Shown here in pieces: positions 1-9,640 of a stretch of 64,000 nucleotides of DNA. Each line of letters opens with the position of its first letter. Positions within the stretch are counted from its first letter, which is position 1. The translations under genes were made by a program, and so were the position numbers. A model generated the notes under the pieces. It worked only from the letters and a program-made list of their open reading frames with translations, ran no database searches and had not been told where the DNA came from. This DNA comes from Aggregatilinea lenta (GTDB taxonomy: Bacteria > Chloroflexota > Anaerolineae > Aggregatilineales > Aggregatilineaceae): positions 527,189-591,188 of the forward strand of contig NZ_BFCB01000001.1 of the NCBI RefSeq assembly GCF_003569045.1, given 5' to 3'.

Positions 1-1
1 C

Positions 2-1141
2 GAGCGCGGCACGCTGTTCCTGATCGACGAGGCGCGCAAGGAACTGTGGTCGCGCGTGCTGCTCGACGACCTCGGCCCGCTGTCGGAGATCCGCATGAAG
101 ATCGGCGAGGGCATCGCCGGGCAGGTCGCCGCGACGGGCCACGTACTCAATATTCCCGATGCCTACGCCGATCCGCGCTTCAACACGGCGGTCGATCAGG
201 CCAGCGGCTTCCGTACGCGCTCGATTCTGGCCGCGCCGCTGGTCAACCCGCAGCAGACCATCATTGGCGTGGTGCAGGTGCTCAACAAGCGCGACGGCGT
301 TTTCACCGCGCGCGACGAGCGGCTGCTGGCGGCGCTGGCTTCGCAGGCAGCGATCAGTATCGAGAACGCGCGGCTGTACCAGCAGGAGATCCAGCAGCGC
401 GTGCTCCAGCGCGAGCTGGAAATGGCGCATAACATCCAGGCCAGCTTTCTGCCGGACCAGCTCCCGCACGTCGAGGGCTGGGAGATCTGCGACTTCTGGG
501 AACCGGTGCGCGGCGTGGCGGGGGACTTCTACGACTTCTACCACCTGGAAGACGGGCGGCTGGCGCTGACCATCGCGGACGTGTCGGGCAAGGGCGTGCC
601 CGCCGCGCTGTTCATGGCGCTCAGCGTGACGGTGCTGCGCTTTGGCGTCAGCCTGCATCTGCCGCCCGCCGAGGTGATCCGCCGCGCAAACGAGTCGATC
701 ATCGCGTCGCAGCGCTCGCGCATGTTCGCTACCGTGCTGCTCGGCTATTTGGAACCGGAAACGGGCGCGCTCGAATTTGCCTCGGCGGGGCACAATCCCG
801 GCCTGCTCTACCGCGCCGCCGAACACCGCTGCGAGTACATCTCGGCATCGGGCGTGGCGGTCGGTGTGTTTCCCAACGTGGATTATGACGGCGGCAGCGC
901 ACAGATCGATCCCGGCGATATTCTCGTGCTCTACACGGACGGCATCACCGAGGCGACCAATGACGACGAGGACGAGTTTGGCGAAGATCGGCTCGAAGCG
1001 CTGCTGATGCAGCACTGCGATATGCCCGCCGGGGAGCTGTGCGGCACGATCGTCGAGGCGGTCAGTGCCTTCGCGGGCGGCCAACTGCTGACCGATGACG
1101 CAACGCTGGTCGTCATCAAGCGTCTGGAATCCGGCGTGTAA
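2..1141 (+). CDS. GAF domain-PP2C (SpoIIE/RsbU-type) serine phosphatase, 5' end missing
   Basis: The reading frame is open from the first in-frame codon, so the N-terminus lies outside the window. The visible part starts inside a GAF domain (IGEGIAGQVA, then IGVVQVLNK and SQAAISIENARLY) followed by a linker with REIEMAHNIQ-like sequence (RELEMAHNIQASFLP) and a complete SpoIIE/PP2C-type phosphatase domain. Acidic metal-binding residues are visible in VAGDFYDFY, IADVSGKG and LYTDGITEA. Proteins of this build usually dephosphorylate anti-anti-sigma factors in partner-switching stress pathways, with GAF sensing a ligand or redox signal. A large histidine kinase follows after 113 nt and may belong to the same pathway (inference). 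No anti-sigma or STAS gene is visible nearby. Confidence 0.9.
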   Translation, partial: ERGTLFLIDEARKELWSRVLLDDLGPLSEIRMKIGEGIAGQVAATGHVLNIPDAYADPRFNTAVDQASGFRTRSILAAPLVNPQQTIIGVVQVLNKRDGVFTARDERLLAALASQAAISIENARLYQQEIQQRVLQRELEMAHNIQASFLPDQLPHVEGWEICDFWEPVRGVAGDFYDFYHLEDGRLALTIADVSGKGVPAALFMALSVTVLRFGVSLHLPPAEVIRRANESIIASQRSRMFATVLLGYLEPETGALEFASAGHNPGLLYRAAEHRCEYISASGVAVGVFPNVDYDGGSAQIDPGDILVLYTDGITEATNDDEDEFGEDRLEALLMQHCDMPAGELCGTIVEAVSAFAGGQLLTDDATLVVIKRLESGV

Positions 1142-1169
1142 ACCCCAGATTAAGGGGCCGACAAAATCG

Positions 1170-1175
1170 TTGACA
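1170..1175 (+). promoter_or_regulatory. Possible -35 element upstream of the histidine kinase
   Basis: A perfect TTGACA lies 80 nt before the kinase start, in an AT-richer patch, but the matching -10 at the usual distance (ATTCTT) is poor. Suggestive only. Confidence 0.3.
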
Positions 1176-1254
1176 TAAGTTAAAATAAGCACATTCTTTC
1201 GCGTCCACCCAACGACGTGAAGCAAACAATTCATGAGGTGCTAGCCACAGCATC

Positions 1255-4173
1255 ATGGCAACATCGCTTCCGCCTGGCCTAGAACCGCTACTCTCCTCCA
1301 TAGTCAGCATGATCCAGACGCTGGGCTGGCATGATGCGGCCATCGTTCTGCGCGATGACCCCGGCGGCCCGCTGCGCAGCGTCGCTGCTGCAGGCGATCC
1401 GCCGCCGTTCGATCCCGATTTTGACTCGAAATCTCATTCGCAGCTCAGCCGCTCCGTCCTGATCGTGCCGGACGTGTCCGCCGCCGACCCGCGCTGGCAG
1501 GTTGCCATACCGCTGGCCGCCGAGGGTATCACGCTGGGCTGGCTGATCGTGGGCGGGTCGGAGCCAGACGAGGCACGCGTCACGGCGCTGGAAACTCACG
1601 CGGACCTGATCGCGGCGGCGCTCTTCCAGACGCGGCAGGCCGCCGCCATGCACGACGAGGCCGCGCGCCAGAAACTGCTCAACCGCATCGCGCGGATCGT
1701 GTCGCAACACCTGACCGTGCAGGACCTGTGCCGGGCCATCACGCACGAGCTGCGCGCGACTATCCCCTTCCAACGCGCCACCCTGATGTTTCATGGACAG
1801 AGCGGAGCGCAGGAAAGCGCCGTTCTGGACGCGGACGGCACGCCGCTGCCGGAGCGGGACCCGCTGGCCGCGATCGCGCAGGCATGGCTCGCCGCGCCGG
1901 GCGACAAGATACTGACAACGTCGTTGGACGAGGCCGCCGCGTCGCCGGAAACCCGGCGTGCCCTGAGCGACGCCGGGCTGCACAGCGTCGCCGTCGTGGC
2001 GCTTCAGGCGCACGGCCAGCGGATCGGCGCGTTCAGTCTGGCGGCGGAAGCCCCGGACGCCTTCCGTCCCGCCGATCTCGACCTGCTGCGCGCCCTCGCA
2101 GATCACCTCGCCGGGGCGGTGTGGAAAGCGTGGCTGTACCACAAGGAGCAGCGCCAGCGCCACGTCAATGAAGCCCTGGCGAACCTGTCGCAGAGCGTGA
2201 ACTCTACGCTGGCACTCGACGAAGTACTGGCCCTGGCCCTGGAGCAGCTCAGCCAGGTGCTGACCTTCGACACGGCGTCGATCATCCTGGCGGAAGGCGG
2301 CGAGCTGTGCATCATGGCCTGCCACGGCTTCGACCAGCCCGAAGACCTGATTGGCACCGTCTTCCACTTCGAGGAAAACAACATCGCCTACGAGACGATG
2401 CTGGCCCGGCAGGCACGCGTGGTCGGCGACGTGCAGGAAATCTCCAACTGGGGCCACAGCCGCCACGAGGTCGAAGGTGCGCACACCATCCGCTCGTGGA
2501 TCGGCGCGCCGCTCGTCGTGCGCGAGCACAGCATCGGCATGCTGACCATCGACAAGCACGAGCCGGACTTCTACACCGGCGACGACGGCGACACGGCGGC
2601 GGCGTTCGCAGTCCAGATCGCTACCGCGATCCACAACGCGCGCCTGTACGAATCCGAACAACTGCGGCGGCAGACGGCCCTGGCACTGGCGCAGATCGCG
2701 CAGACGATCAACGCCACGCTGGAACCCAGCGAGGTGCTGGATCTGGCACTGGACCAGCTGCGCACCGTGATGGACTATGACACGGCCTCGATCCTGCTGC
2801 TTCAGGGCAGCAATCTGAGGATCGCCGCCTGTCGCGGCTTCCACAGCCCGGAACACGTCACGGGTACGATGATCACGCCGGACCGCGCAAACTACGCGCA
2901 GCGCACGCTGGTCGATCAGCGCGTGCGTTATGTGGAGGACGTGCAGCAGACCGGGGATTGGAGCCATTCGCGCGACGAGATCCCCGAAATCGCCGCGATT
3001 CGCGCCTGGATCGGCGTGCCGCTAATCGTGCAGGATCAGAGCATCGGCGTGCTGACCATCGACAAGCAGCAGCCGAATTTCTACACGCAGGACGACGCCG
3101 ACACGGCGACCGTGTTCGCAACGCAGATCGCCACGGCGATCCACAACGCGAGCCTGCACCAGACCGTCGCCCGCCAGCGGGATCGTCTGGCTGCGATCCT
3201 GACCGACGCGTCCGACGCGGTGATCGTGGTCGATACCAGCAACCTGATCTGGCTGGTCAACCCGGCTGCCGAGCACGATTTGCAGATCGAGCGGGCGACC
3301 GTTGCCGGGGAGCCGTTGAGCTGCCTGGGACTGCCCGAACTCGACGAGGCATTTGCCACCGCCCAGGCGCAGCAAACCGCCGTCATGTGCGAGATCGTTA
3401 CCCCCGGCGGCACGGCGTTCCACGCCAGCCTGGCGCCTGTGCGCGACGTGGGCTGGGTGATCGTGATGCAGGACATCACGCCGCTCAAGGAGCTGGACCG
3501 GCTGCGCACCGACTGGGTGGCCGCCGTCTCGCACGACCTGAAGAACCCGATTCAGGTGATCCAGATGGGCGCGGCTATGCTCGAGCTGGATGCGCCGCTG
3601 AGCGCCTTGCAGATCGAGCACGTGCAGATGATCGAACGCAGCGCGGCCCAACTCAGCGATCTGGTAACCAATGTGCTCGACCTCGCCCGCCTGGAAGCGG
3701 GTCCGCCGCTGCGCGTGGTGTCCGTCAGCCCGCCGGACGTGATCGACGCGGCCATGTCGGAGATCGAGCACCTCGCCACAGAAAAGGGCCAGGACCTCAC
3801 GGTCGAGCTTGGGCCGTCGCTGCCACCGCTGATGGGCGACGAAAGCCTGCTGCGCCGCGTGCTGACCAACCTGCTGAGCAACGCGATCAAATACACACCC
3901 GAAGGCGGCAGCATCACCGTGCGCGCGCATACTACTAACGGTGCGCTGAACATCGAGATCGCGGACAACGGCCAGGGCATCCCCGCCGACGCGCTGCCGC
4001 ACCTCTTCGACCGCTTCTACCGCGTGCCGAACACCGCTGCGTCGGGCACGGGCTTGGGCCTGAGCATCGTCAAGAGCATCATCGACAAGCACAACGGCAG
4101 CGTGCACGTCACCAGCATCCCCGGCCAGGGCAGCACGTTCACTATCAGCTTGCCCACCGCCAAAGCGAGCTGA
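1255..4173 (+). CDS. Multi-GAF/PAS sensor histidine kinase
   Basis: A 972-residue cytoplasmic sensor kinase; no membrane segment is visible. Order: N-terminal GAF-like region (about 1-130), a second GAF (about 135-295), two clearly duplicated GAF domains (about 310-470 and 480-640, both with WxHSR...IRxWIGxPL and IGxLTIDK), a PAS domain (about 650-740), then HisKA and HATPase_c. The phospho-acceptor is His760 in [14 protein letters not shown]-binding boxes are N872-N876 (NLLSNAIKY), G1 DNGQGIP near 904 and G2 GTGLGLSIV near 931. No receiver domain or response-regulator gene is adjacent, so the partner is unknown. ATG preceded by a weak GAGGTG about 17 nt upstream. The tandem GAF pair is a recent internal duplication. 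Confidence 0.93.
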   Translation: MATSLPPGLEPLLSSIVSMIQTLGWHDAAIVLRDDPGGPLRSVAAAGDPPPFDPDFDSKSHSQLSRSVLIVPDVSAADPRWQVAIPLAAEGITLGWLIVGGSEPDEARVTALETHADLIAAALFQTRQAAAMHDEAARQKLLNRIARIVSQHLTVQDLCRAITHELRATIPFQRATLMFHGQSGAQESAVLDADGTPLPERDPLAAIAQAWLAAPGDKILTTSLDEAAASPETRRALSDAGLHSVAVVALQAHGQRIGAFSLAAEAPDAFRPADLDLLRALADHLAGAVWKAWLYHKEQRQRHVNEALANLSQSVNSTLALDEVLALALEQLSQVLTFDTASIILAEGGELCIMACHGFDQPEDLIGTVFHFEENNIAYETMLARQARVVGDVQEISNWGHSRHEVEGAHTIRSWIGAPLVVREHSIGMLTIDKHEPDFYTGDDGDTAAAFAVQIATAIHNARLYESEQLRRQTALALAQIAQTINATLEPSEVLDLALDQLRTVMDYDTASILLLQGSNLRIAACRGFHSPEHVTGTMITPDRANYAQRTLVDQRVRYVEDVQQTGDWSHSRDEIPEIAAIRAWIGVPLIVQDQSIGVLTIDKQQPNFYTQDDADTATVFATQIATAIHNASLHQTVARQRDRLAAILTDASDAVIVVDTSNLIWLVNPAAEHDLQIERATVAGEPLSCLGLPELDEAFATAQAQQTAVMCEIVTPGGTAFHASLAPVRDVGWVIVMQDITPLKELDRLRTDWVAAVSHDLKNPIQVIQMGAAMLELDAPLSALQIEHVQMIERSAAQLSDLVTNVLDLARLEAGPPLRVVSVSPPDVIDAAMSEIEHLATEKGQDLTVELGPSLPPLMGDESLLRRVLTNLLSNAIKYTPEGGSITVRAHTTNGALNIEIADNGQGIPADALPHLFDRFYRVPNTAASGTGLGLSIVKSIIDKHNGSVHVTSIPGQGSTFTISLPTAKAS

Positions 4174-4294
4174 CCCGCCGCACGCCCCAAAGTCCATATC
4201 GACTTTGCTCCCCGGCGGATCGATAATTAGCAAGTGTGATTCATCGTTCGCGCCAGTGATTGACTGTAGAAGGGAGCTGCAATGCAGTTGTCTT

Positions 4295-4708
4295 ATGAGT
4301 CAAACGAATCCCTGCCTCACGTGCGGCGCTTGCTGCGCTCATTTCCGCGTTTCGTTCTACTGGGGTGAAGCCGATCCGGCCCAGGGCGGCACCGTTCCGC
4401 CCGACCTGACCGAAGACCTCACCGACTTCCGCCGCTGTATGAAAGGCACCGACCAGAAGCATCCCCGCTGCGCCGCCCTGCTGGGCGAGATCGGCTCGTC
4501 GGTGCGCTGCACGATCTACGAGGGGCGGCCCAGCCCGTGCCGCGAGTTCGGCGTCGATTGGGACGAGGACCACCTGCGCTACGTGGTCGAGGACCTGGAT
4601 CGCTGCACACGCGCGCGCGCCGCGTTCGGCCTGCCACCGCTGACGGATCTGCCGTATCACACGCCGTCCACGGACGACCAGACACCGCCGATCATTCATG
4701 CAGCGTAA
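4295..4708 (+). CDS. YkgJ family cysteine-cluster protein
   Basis: 137 residues starting [14 protein letters not shown]. The N-terminal CxxCxxCC cluster, the [12 protein letters not shown] stretch, [18 protein letters not shown] and PCREF all match the E. coli YkgJ type, proposed to bind zinc or an iron-sulfur cluster (UPF0153/CxxCxxCC family). Function is unknown. I chose the ATG at 4295 because family members begin just before the cluster; the AGGGAG at 4271-4276 would better fit the ATG at 4282, but that ATG is out of frame with the family sequence. The frame is open further upstream without similarity. Confidence 0.9.
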   Translation: MSQTNPCLTCGACCAHFRVSFYWGEADPAQGGTVPPDLTEDLTDFRRCMKGTDQKHPRCAALLGEIGSSVRCTIYEGRPSPCREFGVDWDEDHLRYVVEDLDRCTRARAAFGLPPLTDLPYHTPSTDDQTPPIIHAA

Positions 4709-4732
4709 CCCGATCTGAACCCAGAACCAAAC

Positions 4733-4762
4733 CGTAGGGGCGTGTGGCCATACGCCCCTACC
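4733..4762. repeat. Palindromic GTAGGGGCGT...ACGCCCCTAC repeat
   Basis: An inverted repeat, GTAGGGGCGT and ACGCCCCTAC around a short loop, between convergent genes. One of about fifteen related palindromes in this window; it could serve as a bidirectional transcript end but lacks a T-run. Confidence 0.7.
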
Positions 4763-4779
4763 AAACCACCCGGCGCACC

Positions 4780-5229
4780 CTACAAAATGCTATTGATCGC
4801 CTGCTCCCACCCACGCACACCGTCCGGGTGATGTGCGGCGATCTGGTCCAACGCCGCCGCGCCTGTATCGCTCAGCGCGGTGAAGGTGTAGGTCACGTGC
4901 GCCACCGTTTTGCCGCCGTCCGCCGCCTCGCAGCGGATCGCCACAATCGCCAGCGTCTGTCCCGGCGTCACGCGCACGTATTCCGCCTCGAAGCGCGCTA
5001 CGTCGAAGCGGTTGACGTACCAAATCGTGTCCGGCTGACCTTCGTGTCGCGACGTGAACACCGTTCCAACGCTATCGCCTAACGCCGTTTCCGAATAGCG
5101 AAGCGTGGGGTCCCAATCCGTCGCCCACTCTTTTTCGCGCATGGGGCCAAACAGTGGGAAGACCCGCTCTGGCGGCGCGTTTAGAATGAGGCTTTCCGTG
5201 TGTGCGAAGTGTTGCAGGTCGTGTGACAT
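4780..5229 (-). CDS. SRPBCC superfamily protein
   Basis: 149 residues beginning MSHDLQHFAHTESLILNAPP. The pattern of a small START/SRPBCC fold is visible: an initial beta strand followed by APPERVFPLFG, a central WYVNRFD segment, and a long C-terminal helix ending in WEQAINSIL. Such proteins bind hydrophobic ligands in a helix-grip cavity; ligand unknown. The start at 5229 is chosen because GGAGGAGA stands 6 nt upstream; the 10-residue upstream extension is non-conserved and contains this ribosome binding site. A perfect 8-bp hairpin (5250-5277) lies just upstream of that site. It stands alone, downstream of the MoxR-VWA terminator. Confidence 0.75.
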   Translation of the reverse strand: MSHDLQHFAHTESLILNAPPERVFPLFGPMREKEWATDWDPTLRYSETALGDSVGTVFTSRHEGQPDTIWYVNRFDVARFEAEYVRVTPGQTLAIVAIRCEAADGGKTVAHVTYTFTALSDTGAAALDQIAAHHPDGVRGWEQAINSIL

Positions 5230-5249
5230 TCCATTCTCCTCCAATGACA

Positions 5250-5277
5250 ACGGGCACACTCCGCAAAGCGTGCCCGT
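5250..5277 (-). promoter_or_regulatory. Hairpin in the leader of the SRPBCC gene
   Basis: ACGGGCAC and GTGCCCGT form a perfect 8-bp stem with a 12-nt loop, ending about 7 nt before the GGAGGAGA of the SRPBCC gene. No T-run follows. It could be an operator or mRNA structure; role unknown. Confidence 0.4.
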
Positions 5278-5285
5278 TAGCCAAC

Positions 5286-5313
5286 AAAAAAGCGAGCCGG
5301 ATCGCTCCAGCTC
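5286..5313 (-). terminator. Rho-independent terminator of the MoxR-VWA operon
   Basis: On the minus strand GAGCTGGA-GCGA-TCCGGCTC forms an 8-bp stem (one G-U) capped by a GNRA tetraloop, followed by GCTTTTTT. It lies 70 nt past the stop of the VWA gene. Confidence 0.85.
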
Positions 5314-5383
5314 ACAGTCGCTTCTTTCACTCTAGGCCCAAACGCAGGCCCCTGTCAACCGTTACGCGGCCTGCTCGAGACCG

Positions 5384-6787
5384 TCACACCAAAATACGGT
5401 CAATCGCATCGGTGAGCTGGGCCAGGTTGCGCACCTGATAAAGCTCGCTGCACAGCGGCGCGTAGGACAGCATGTCGCTGTCGCCCGTGCCCCACTGCGC
5501 CGGATATTCCGGGTTCAGCCAAATCAGCTTGCGCGCCCGCCGCCCGATGCGGTTGAACGTCTCCAGCGCCGGGTCGTTGAAGTTGTTGCGCCCGTCGCCG
5601 AGCACGATCACCGTCGTGCGGCTGTCCACCGCGTCGAGATGCTTCGCTTCGAGCTGGCGCAGGCTGCCGCCCAGGTCGGTGTTGTAGTGGCCGGAGGGCA
5701 GCCTGGTCAGCACGGCGATCACCGCGTCGTCGATGCGGTGGGTCAGCAGGTCGTCGGTCACGTCTTCCAGGTGGTCGATAAACGCAAAGCTGCGCGTCTT
5801 CTGCACCTGATCTTGCAGCTCGTACAGCAGCCGCAGGAAGAACTCCGCCACGGGACGCATGGACGTGCTCACGTCGAGCACGGCGACCAGCTTGGGTTTC
5901 AGGCGCCGCTGCTTGAAGTGGATTTCGAACGGCACGCCGCTGTAACGCAGGTTGGCGCGCAGCGTGGTTTTGGCGTCCAGCTTGCCCTGCTTGCCACGCT
6001 TCTGTCGCAGGGCGGCGCGCGTGCGCAGGCGGGCGGCCAGACGGCGTACCTCGTCACGGAGTTGTTCCATCTCCGGCTGGCTCAGCGAACCGAACGAGCG
6101 CTCCATCAGGTCGTTCATGGGCTTGCGCCGTTGGGCATCTTCCACGCGGTTGTCGCGCAGCTTCTCTCCGGCGAACTCGCTGAGCTGGTCTTCGAGCCGG
6201 TCCATGTTCTGCGCGACCTGCTCCTTGATCTGCTCGATGCTGTCCGGGTCCATGCCCTGCTCGGCCAACTTCTCCCACAACATTTCCAGCAGTTCCTGCA
6301 TCTGCTCCCAGCCGAGCATCTGCTGCATGCGCCGTGCGTACTGCTGCGCGCGCTGCGGCGAGCGGGCGTTCGGCTGGTTCAGCCCGGCCTGATCGGCCAT
6401 CTGCTCCAGGTCTTCCTGGCTGGGACTCTGGCCGTTCAGCAGCCAATCGAGCAGCTTTTGCAGGTCACCCTTGAGCTGCTCCAGCATATCTTCGAGCATT
6501 TGCTGCATCATTTCCTGCAGCATCTGCTGTTCTTCTTCGGATAGGCCGGACTGCGGGTTCATCAGCGGCGGCGTCGCCAGCCCGAAGTACTGCGGGAACA
6601 GGTCCTCGAAGGTCGGCATCGCGTCGGCATCTTTGATCAGGGTTGCGCGCAGACTCATGCGGAATGCCTCGCGGTCGCGCACGCCCAGATACGTGATCGC
6701 TTCCCAGGCGTCCTGGCTTTCCGCGACGGAGACGCGCACGCCTTCCGCGCGCAGGGCGGCGATGAACTTAGTTATACGATCTTCCAT
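5384..6787 (-). CDS. VWA domain protein (CoxE-like), MoxR partner
   Basis: 467 residues. The C-terminal third is a von Willebrand A domain with the MIDAS motif DVSTSM at 305-310 and a matching TDLGG and VLGDGRNN further on. The N-terminal half is helical and strongly enriched in Met, Gln and Glu (about 85-215), probably coiled-coil. The organisation matches CoxE-like VWA proteins that work with MoxR-type AAA+ ATPases to mature or remodel metalloenzymes or other complexes; the client here is not evident (no coxMSL genes). Its ATG lies inside the end of the MoxR gene (20-nt overlap), so translation is probably coupled. Confidence 0.88.
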   Translation of the reverse strand: MEDRITKFIAALRAEGVRVSVAESQDAWEAITYLGVRDREAFRMSLRATLIKDADAMPTFEDLFPQYFGLATPPLMNPQSGLSEEEQQMLQEMMQQMLEDMLEQLKGDLQKLLDWLLNGQSPSQEDLEQMADQAGLNQPNARSPQRAQQYARRMQQMLGWEQMQELLEMLWEKLAEQGMDPDSIEQIKEQVAQNMDRLEDQLSEFAGEKLRDNRVEDAQRRKPMNDLMERSFGSLSQPEMEQLRDEVRRLAARLRTRAALRQKRGKQGKLDAKTTLRANLRYSGVPFEIHFKQRRLKPKLVAVLDVSTSMRPVAEFFLRLLYELQDQVQKTRSFAFIDHLEDVTDDLLTHRIDDAVIAVLTRLPSGHYNTDLGGSLRQLEAKHLDAVDSRTTVIVLGDGRNNFNDPALETFNRIGRRARKLIWLNPEYPAQWGTGDSDMLSYAPLCSELYQVRNLAQLTDAIDRILV

Positions 6788-7700
6788 GCCCGTTACCTCC
6801 CTGACGGCGCAGGGCGCGCCGGGCGCGCTCCACGTCCGCTTCGTACTTGAGCAGTACGGTCAGCGTATTTTCGAGCGTTTCGTTGTCCAGCGTGCGCGCG
6901 TTCAGCGTCACCAGCGCGCGCGCCCAGTCGAGCGTCTCGCTGACACTGGGGTTCTTCTTCAGATCGAGCTGGCGCAAGGTCTGGACCATCTCGACGGCCT
7001 GCCGCGCTAACTGCGGCGCGAGGTCCGGGACGCGCAGCCGCACAATTTCCAACTCTTCTTCCGCGGACGGGTAGCCGATGTACAGGTACAGGCAGCGCCG
7101 CTTGAGCGCTTCGCTCAGCTCACGCGTGTTGTTACTGGTCAGGAACACGACCGGTCGGTGCTTCGCCACGATGGTGCCCAGTTCGGGGATGCTCACCTGG
7201 AAGTCGCTGAGCACTTCCAACAGAAACGCCTCGAATTCGGCGTCGGCCCGGTCGATCTCGTCGATCAGCAGCACGGTCGTCTTCTCGCTCTGGATGGCGC
7301 GCAGCAGCGGGCGTGGCAGCAGGAAGCGCTCGGAGAAGAACACGTCTTCCTCTGCGCCCAACCGGTCCGCTGCGTCAGTGAGCGAGGTCGCATCGGCCAG
7401 CAGCGAAGACAGCTTATCCCGCAAAAGCTGTGTGTACAGCATTTGCTTGGCGTATTCCCATTCGTACAGAGCCTTGCTCTCGTCCAGCCCCTCATAGCAC
7501 TGCAAGCGCACCAACTCACGGCTGGTCGCGGCGGCCCAGGCTTTACTCAATTCCGTCTTGCCGACCCCCGCAGGCCCTTCCGCCAACAGTGGCTTTCCCA
7601 GCTTCTCGGCCAGATAGAGCACCGTCGCGATCTCGTTGGTTGCGATGTATTGGCAGTCGGCCAGCGCGCGCTTTACGTCTTCCACTGAGTTGAACAACAT
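6768..7700 (-). CDS. MoxR-family AAA+ ATPase
   Basis: 310 residues. Walker A GPAGVGKT at 42-49, Walker B VLLIDEID at 143-150, sensor SNN in FLTSNNTRELS and an arginine-rich RRC region. MoxR ATPases act as chaperones with VWA partners; the partner gene follows and overlaps by 20 nt. AGAGGAG sits 5 nt before the ATG. A promoter is visible at 7821-7849, leaving a leader of about 110 nt with alternative hairpins. An insert of about 40 residues after the Walker A region (ESKALYEWEYAKQMLYTQLL) is typical of the CoxD-like branch. Confidence 0.92.
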   Translation of the reverse strand: MLFNSVEDVKRALADCQYIATNEIATVLYLAEKLGKPLLAEGPAGVGKTELSKAWAAATSRELVRLQCYEGLDESKALYEWEYAKQMLYTQLLRDKLSSLLADATSLTDAADRLGAEEDVFFSERFLLPRPLLRAIQSEKTTVLLIDEIDRADAEFEAFLLEVLSDFQVSIPELGTIVAKHRPVVFLTSNNTRELSEALKRRCLYLYIGYPSAEEELEIVRLRVPDLAPQLARQAVEMVQTLRQLDLKKNPSVSETLDWARALVTLNARTLDNETLENTLTVLLKYEADVERARRALRRQGGNGHGRSYN

Positions 7701-7751
7701 GGATACTCCTCTTATGCCCCCACTACTCTACCGAAAGCGTCATGTCACTGC

Positions 7752-7787
7752 GCCGGGTTGCGCAAAGCCCGGCAAAGGGGGCCGGGC
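7752..7787 (-). promoter_or_regulatory. Mutually exclusive hairpins in the moxR leader
   Basis: Three segments (GCCCGGC 7781-7787, GCCGGG 7768-7773, CCCGGC 7752-7757 on the minus strand) let the middle one pair with either neighbour. The first hairpin is followed by only TTTG. Possible regulatory leader, unproven. Confidence 0.3.
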
Positions 7788-7820
7788 CTGTCCATCCATC
7801 GTGCAAATCCATCTACGGTG

Positions 7821-7849
7821 ATTGTACGAAAAAAGAATACTAACATCAA
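7821..7849 (-). promoter_or_regulatory. Sigma70-type promoter for moxR-VWA
   Basis: On the minus strand TTGATG, 17 nt spacer, TACAAT. It sits in the only AT-rich part of the 380-nt gap in front of moxR. Confidence 0.6.
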
Positions 7850-7936
7850 AATAAACCGGTCAATGCGCATCTGTCTATTGGACTGATTCGCCAAAGCGCG
7901 GGGCAAAACGGCATGGAAGAGGGGCGAACAAAAACC

Positions 7937-8025
7937 GGGGCGGGTCAAAGACCCGCCCCAACAGTACCGGATAGTTGTTAGTCTCCCTTCTCCAACTCAG
8001 ACTGGAGAAGGGCCGGGGATGAGGG
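7937..8025 (-). repeat. Composite intergenic repeat (palindrome B plus palindrome A, reverse orientation)
   Basis: GGGGCGGGT-CAAAG-ACCCGCCCC at 7937-7959 (module B), followed at 7982-8025 by module A in reverse orientation (CTTCTCCAACTCAGA then CTGGAGAAG, ending CCGGGGATGAGGG). Apart from this and the moxR promoter I see nothing else in the gap. Confidence 0.8.
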
Positions 8026-8080
8026 CTGATTTTGCTTTTCCCTGATCCCTAACCCCGGTTCCCTATTTCCTCACGGAGTG

Positions 8081-9610
8081 TTACTGCGCGTTGAGCTGGC
8101 CCTGGTTCATCCAGCCCTGCATGCCCATGCAGTCCACCTCGTACCAGTTCACCGCGCCGTCATTCCCGGCGCGCAAAATGGTCAGCGGCGTGTTGGCGAA
8201 GCAGGCCGCATCCGCGATCGAGTTGGTGCGCGGGGCGTTGTAGATCGACTGGCTGAACGGCGATGCGGGCATAGTGACCGTTTCGCCTTCTGCGTAGAAT
8301 GGCTCGACCGGATCGCCCAGGGCTGCCGCCGGATCGAGGATCTCTGCGGGGATGGGGCCGACGCCCAGGAACGCACGCCATTCGTTCTCAAGCTCGATCA
8401 GCGTCTTGCCGGTTGCCGCTACGAGTGCATCGTCCAGCGTGCGCGCCTGGGACATGGTCTCGACGATGGCGTGATACGTCTCCATGCCGCCATACGTATC
8501 CACGATCCAGCGCATGAACGACGATCCCATGTCGTAGATCAGGTGCGTGCAGCCGTCTTCCTGGGCTGTCACCGCGCCGCCGCCGGGGCCATCGCCCTGA
8601 AAGCTGGGAAAGTCGCCGCCGCGCAGATCGGCCAGCGCGCGCAGCCGTTCGTTGACCGGATACTCCTCGAACGTCTCGAAGAACATCGCCTGCCCCTCGA
8701 CCCACCAGCTTGGCCCGCCGATGCCCAGCTCGCCCTGGTAGAGGTGCGCAACCTCGTGCGCCGTGGTGGAGGCGGCCTGATTCATCTGGAACTCGACGGT
8801 CGGATTCTCCGGGTTCCAGGCGCAGTCCTGGCGGATGGTGGCCGGTTCCAGCGGGCGCACGCGCTGGATGGTGCTGCCCGCCTGACTGATGATCGTGCCC
8901 GTGAAGCCGAAGTCGGTGTCGTCGATGTCACTGCTGCCGCGATATTCGGTCCAGTCCGCGCCGGGCGGGAAGATCACCGACAGGGGCCGGTAGGGCAGCA
9001 GGATGCCGAAGCCCGCGAGATAGGTGTCACGGTTGGCGGCCATTGCGTCGATCACGACCTTGCCCAATTCCTCCGGCATGCCATACCAGTAAACCAGCAC
9101 GTCGTCGCTCTCCGCGCGGTACCATTCGCGCTGCGCGTCATAGTACATGGCGTGCACCGGCTCGCTGTCCACGCTCTCGCCGTCCATGCCGCGCACGCCC
9201 CAATACGCATCGACCTCGTGCCAGGGCGGCAGCCCGCGCCCGTCGTACGGCGTGGCGATCCACTCGTTCGGCGCGTCGCCGGGACGCGCCTGCTTGCGCC
9301 CGGTCTTGCCGGTGGCGAACGTATAGAACAGCGTCACCTGATTGATCGTCACGCCTTCGGGCGGGGTGATAATGGCGCGGAACTCCATGCCCTGCGGATA
9401 AAGTGACTGGTACGTGAAGTCCGTGAACGTGAAGCCGTCCACCGTCTGGTCGTCGTATGTCTGCGGCTCGTCCTTGCCGCCCACGACGGTCACCACATAA
9501 TCGCCGTCGTCCTGGGCGCGGACCGGCGCGGCGGGAACTGCCAGATCACCCGCGATCAGCGCGAGGGCCAGTGCGGCGATCACCGCCGTGTATTTAAGCG
9601 TGGAACGCAT
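8081..9610 (-). CDS. Secreted gluzincin-type metallopeptidase (peptidase MA-like)
   Basis: 509 residues with a signal peptide (MRSTLKYTAV followed by a hydrophobic stretch, cleavage near VRAQ, residue 33). The zinc-binding HEVAH is at 285-289 and the third ligand is probably E305 in WWVEGQAMF, 20 residues downstream, as in MA-clan gluzincins. The N-terminal part (35-150) looks like a beta-sandwich; the last about 55 residues resemble an SH3b-like tail (TPLTILRAGNDGAVNWYEV). AAGGAG precedes the ATG by 8 nt. The gene is 30 nt downstream of another metallopeptidase gene and may be co-transcribed. Substrate unknown; probably exported to the surface or medium. Confidence 0.85.
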   Translation of the reverse strand: MRSTLKYTAVIAALALALIAGDLAVPAAPVRAQDDGDYVVTVVGGKDEPQTYDDQTVDGFTFTDFTYQSLYPQGMEFRAIITPPEGVTINQVTLFYTFATGKTGRKQARPGDAPNEWIATPYDGRGLPPWHEVDAYWGVRGMDGESVDSEPVHAMYYDAQREWYRAESDDVLVYWYGMPEELGKVVIDAMAANRDTYLAGFGILLPYRPLSVIFPPGADWTEYRGSSDIDDTDFGFTGTIISQAGSTIQRVRPLEPATIRQDCAWNPENPTVEFQMNQAASTTAHEVAHLYQGELGIGGPSWWVEGQAMFFETFEEYPVNERLRALADLRGGDFPSFQGDGPGGGAVTAQEDGCTHLIYDMGSSFMRWIVDTYGGMETYHAIVETMSQARTLDDALVAATGKTLIELENEWRAFLGVGPIPAEILDPAAALGDPVEPFYAEGETVTMPASPFSQSIYNAPRTNSIADAACFANTPLTILRAGNDGAVNWYEVDCMGMQGWMNQGQLNAQ

Positions 9611-9640
9611 AAGATCTACTCCTTATTGTGTCGTCGTAAA

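Noticed and set aside
1288-2967. 559-codon minus-strand ORF opposite the histidine kinase
   Set aside because: It is a shadow of a GC-rich gene: the plus frame has complete GAF, PAS, HisKA and HATPase motifs, and the minus frame has no recognisable domain.
4282-4290. ATG 4282 as the start of the YkgJ gene
   Set aside because: It has the better spaced AGGGAG, but it is not in the frame that encodes the Cys-cluster protein.
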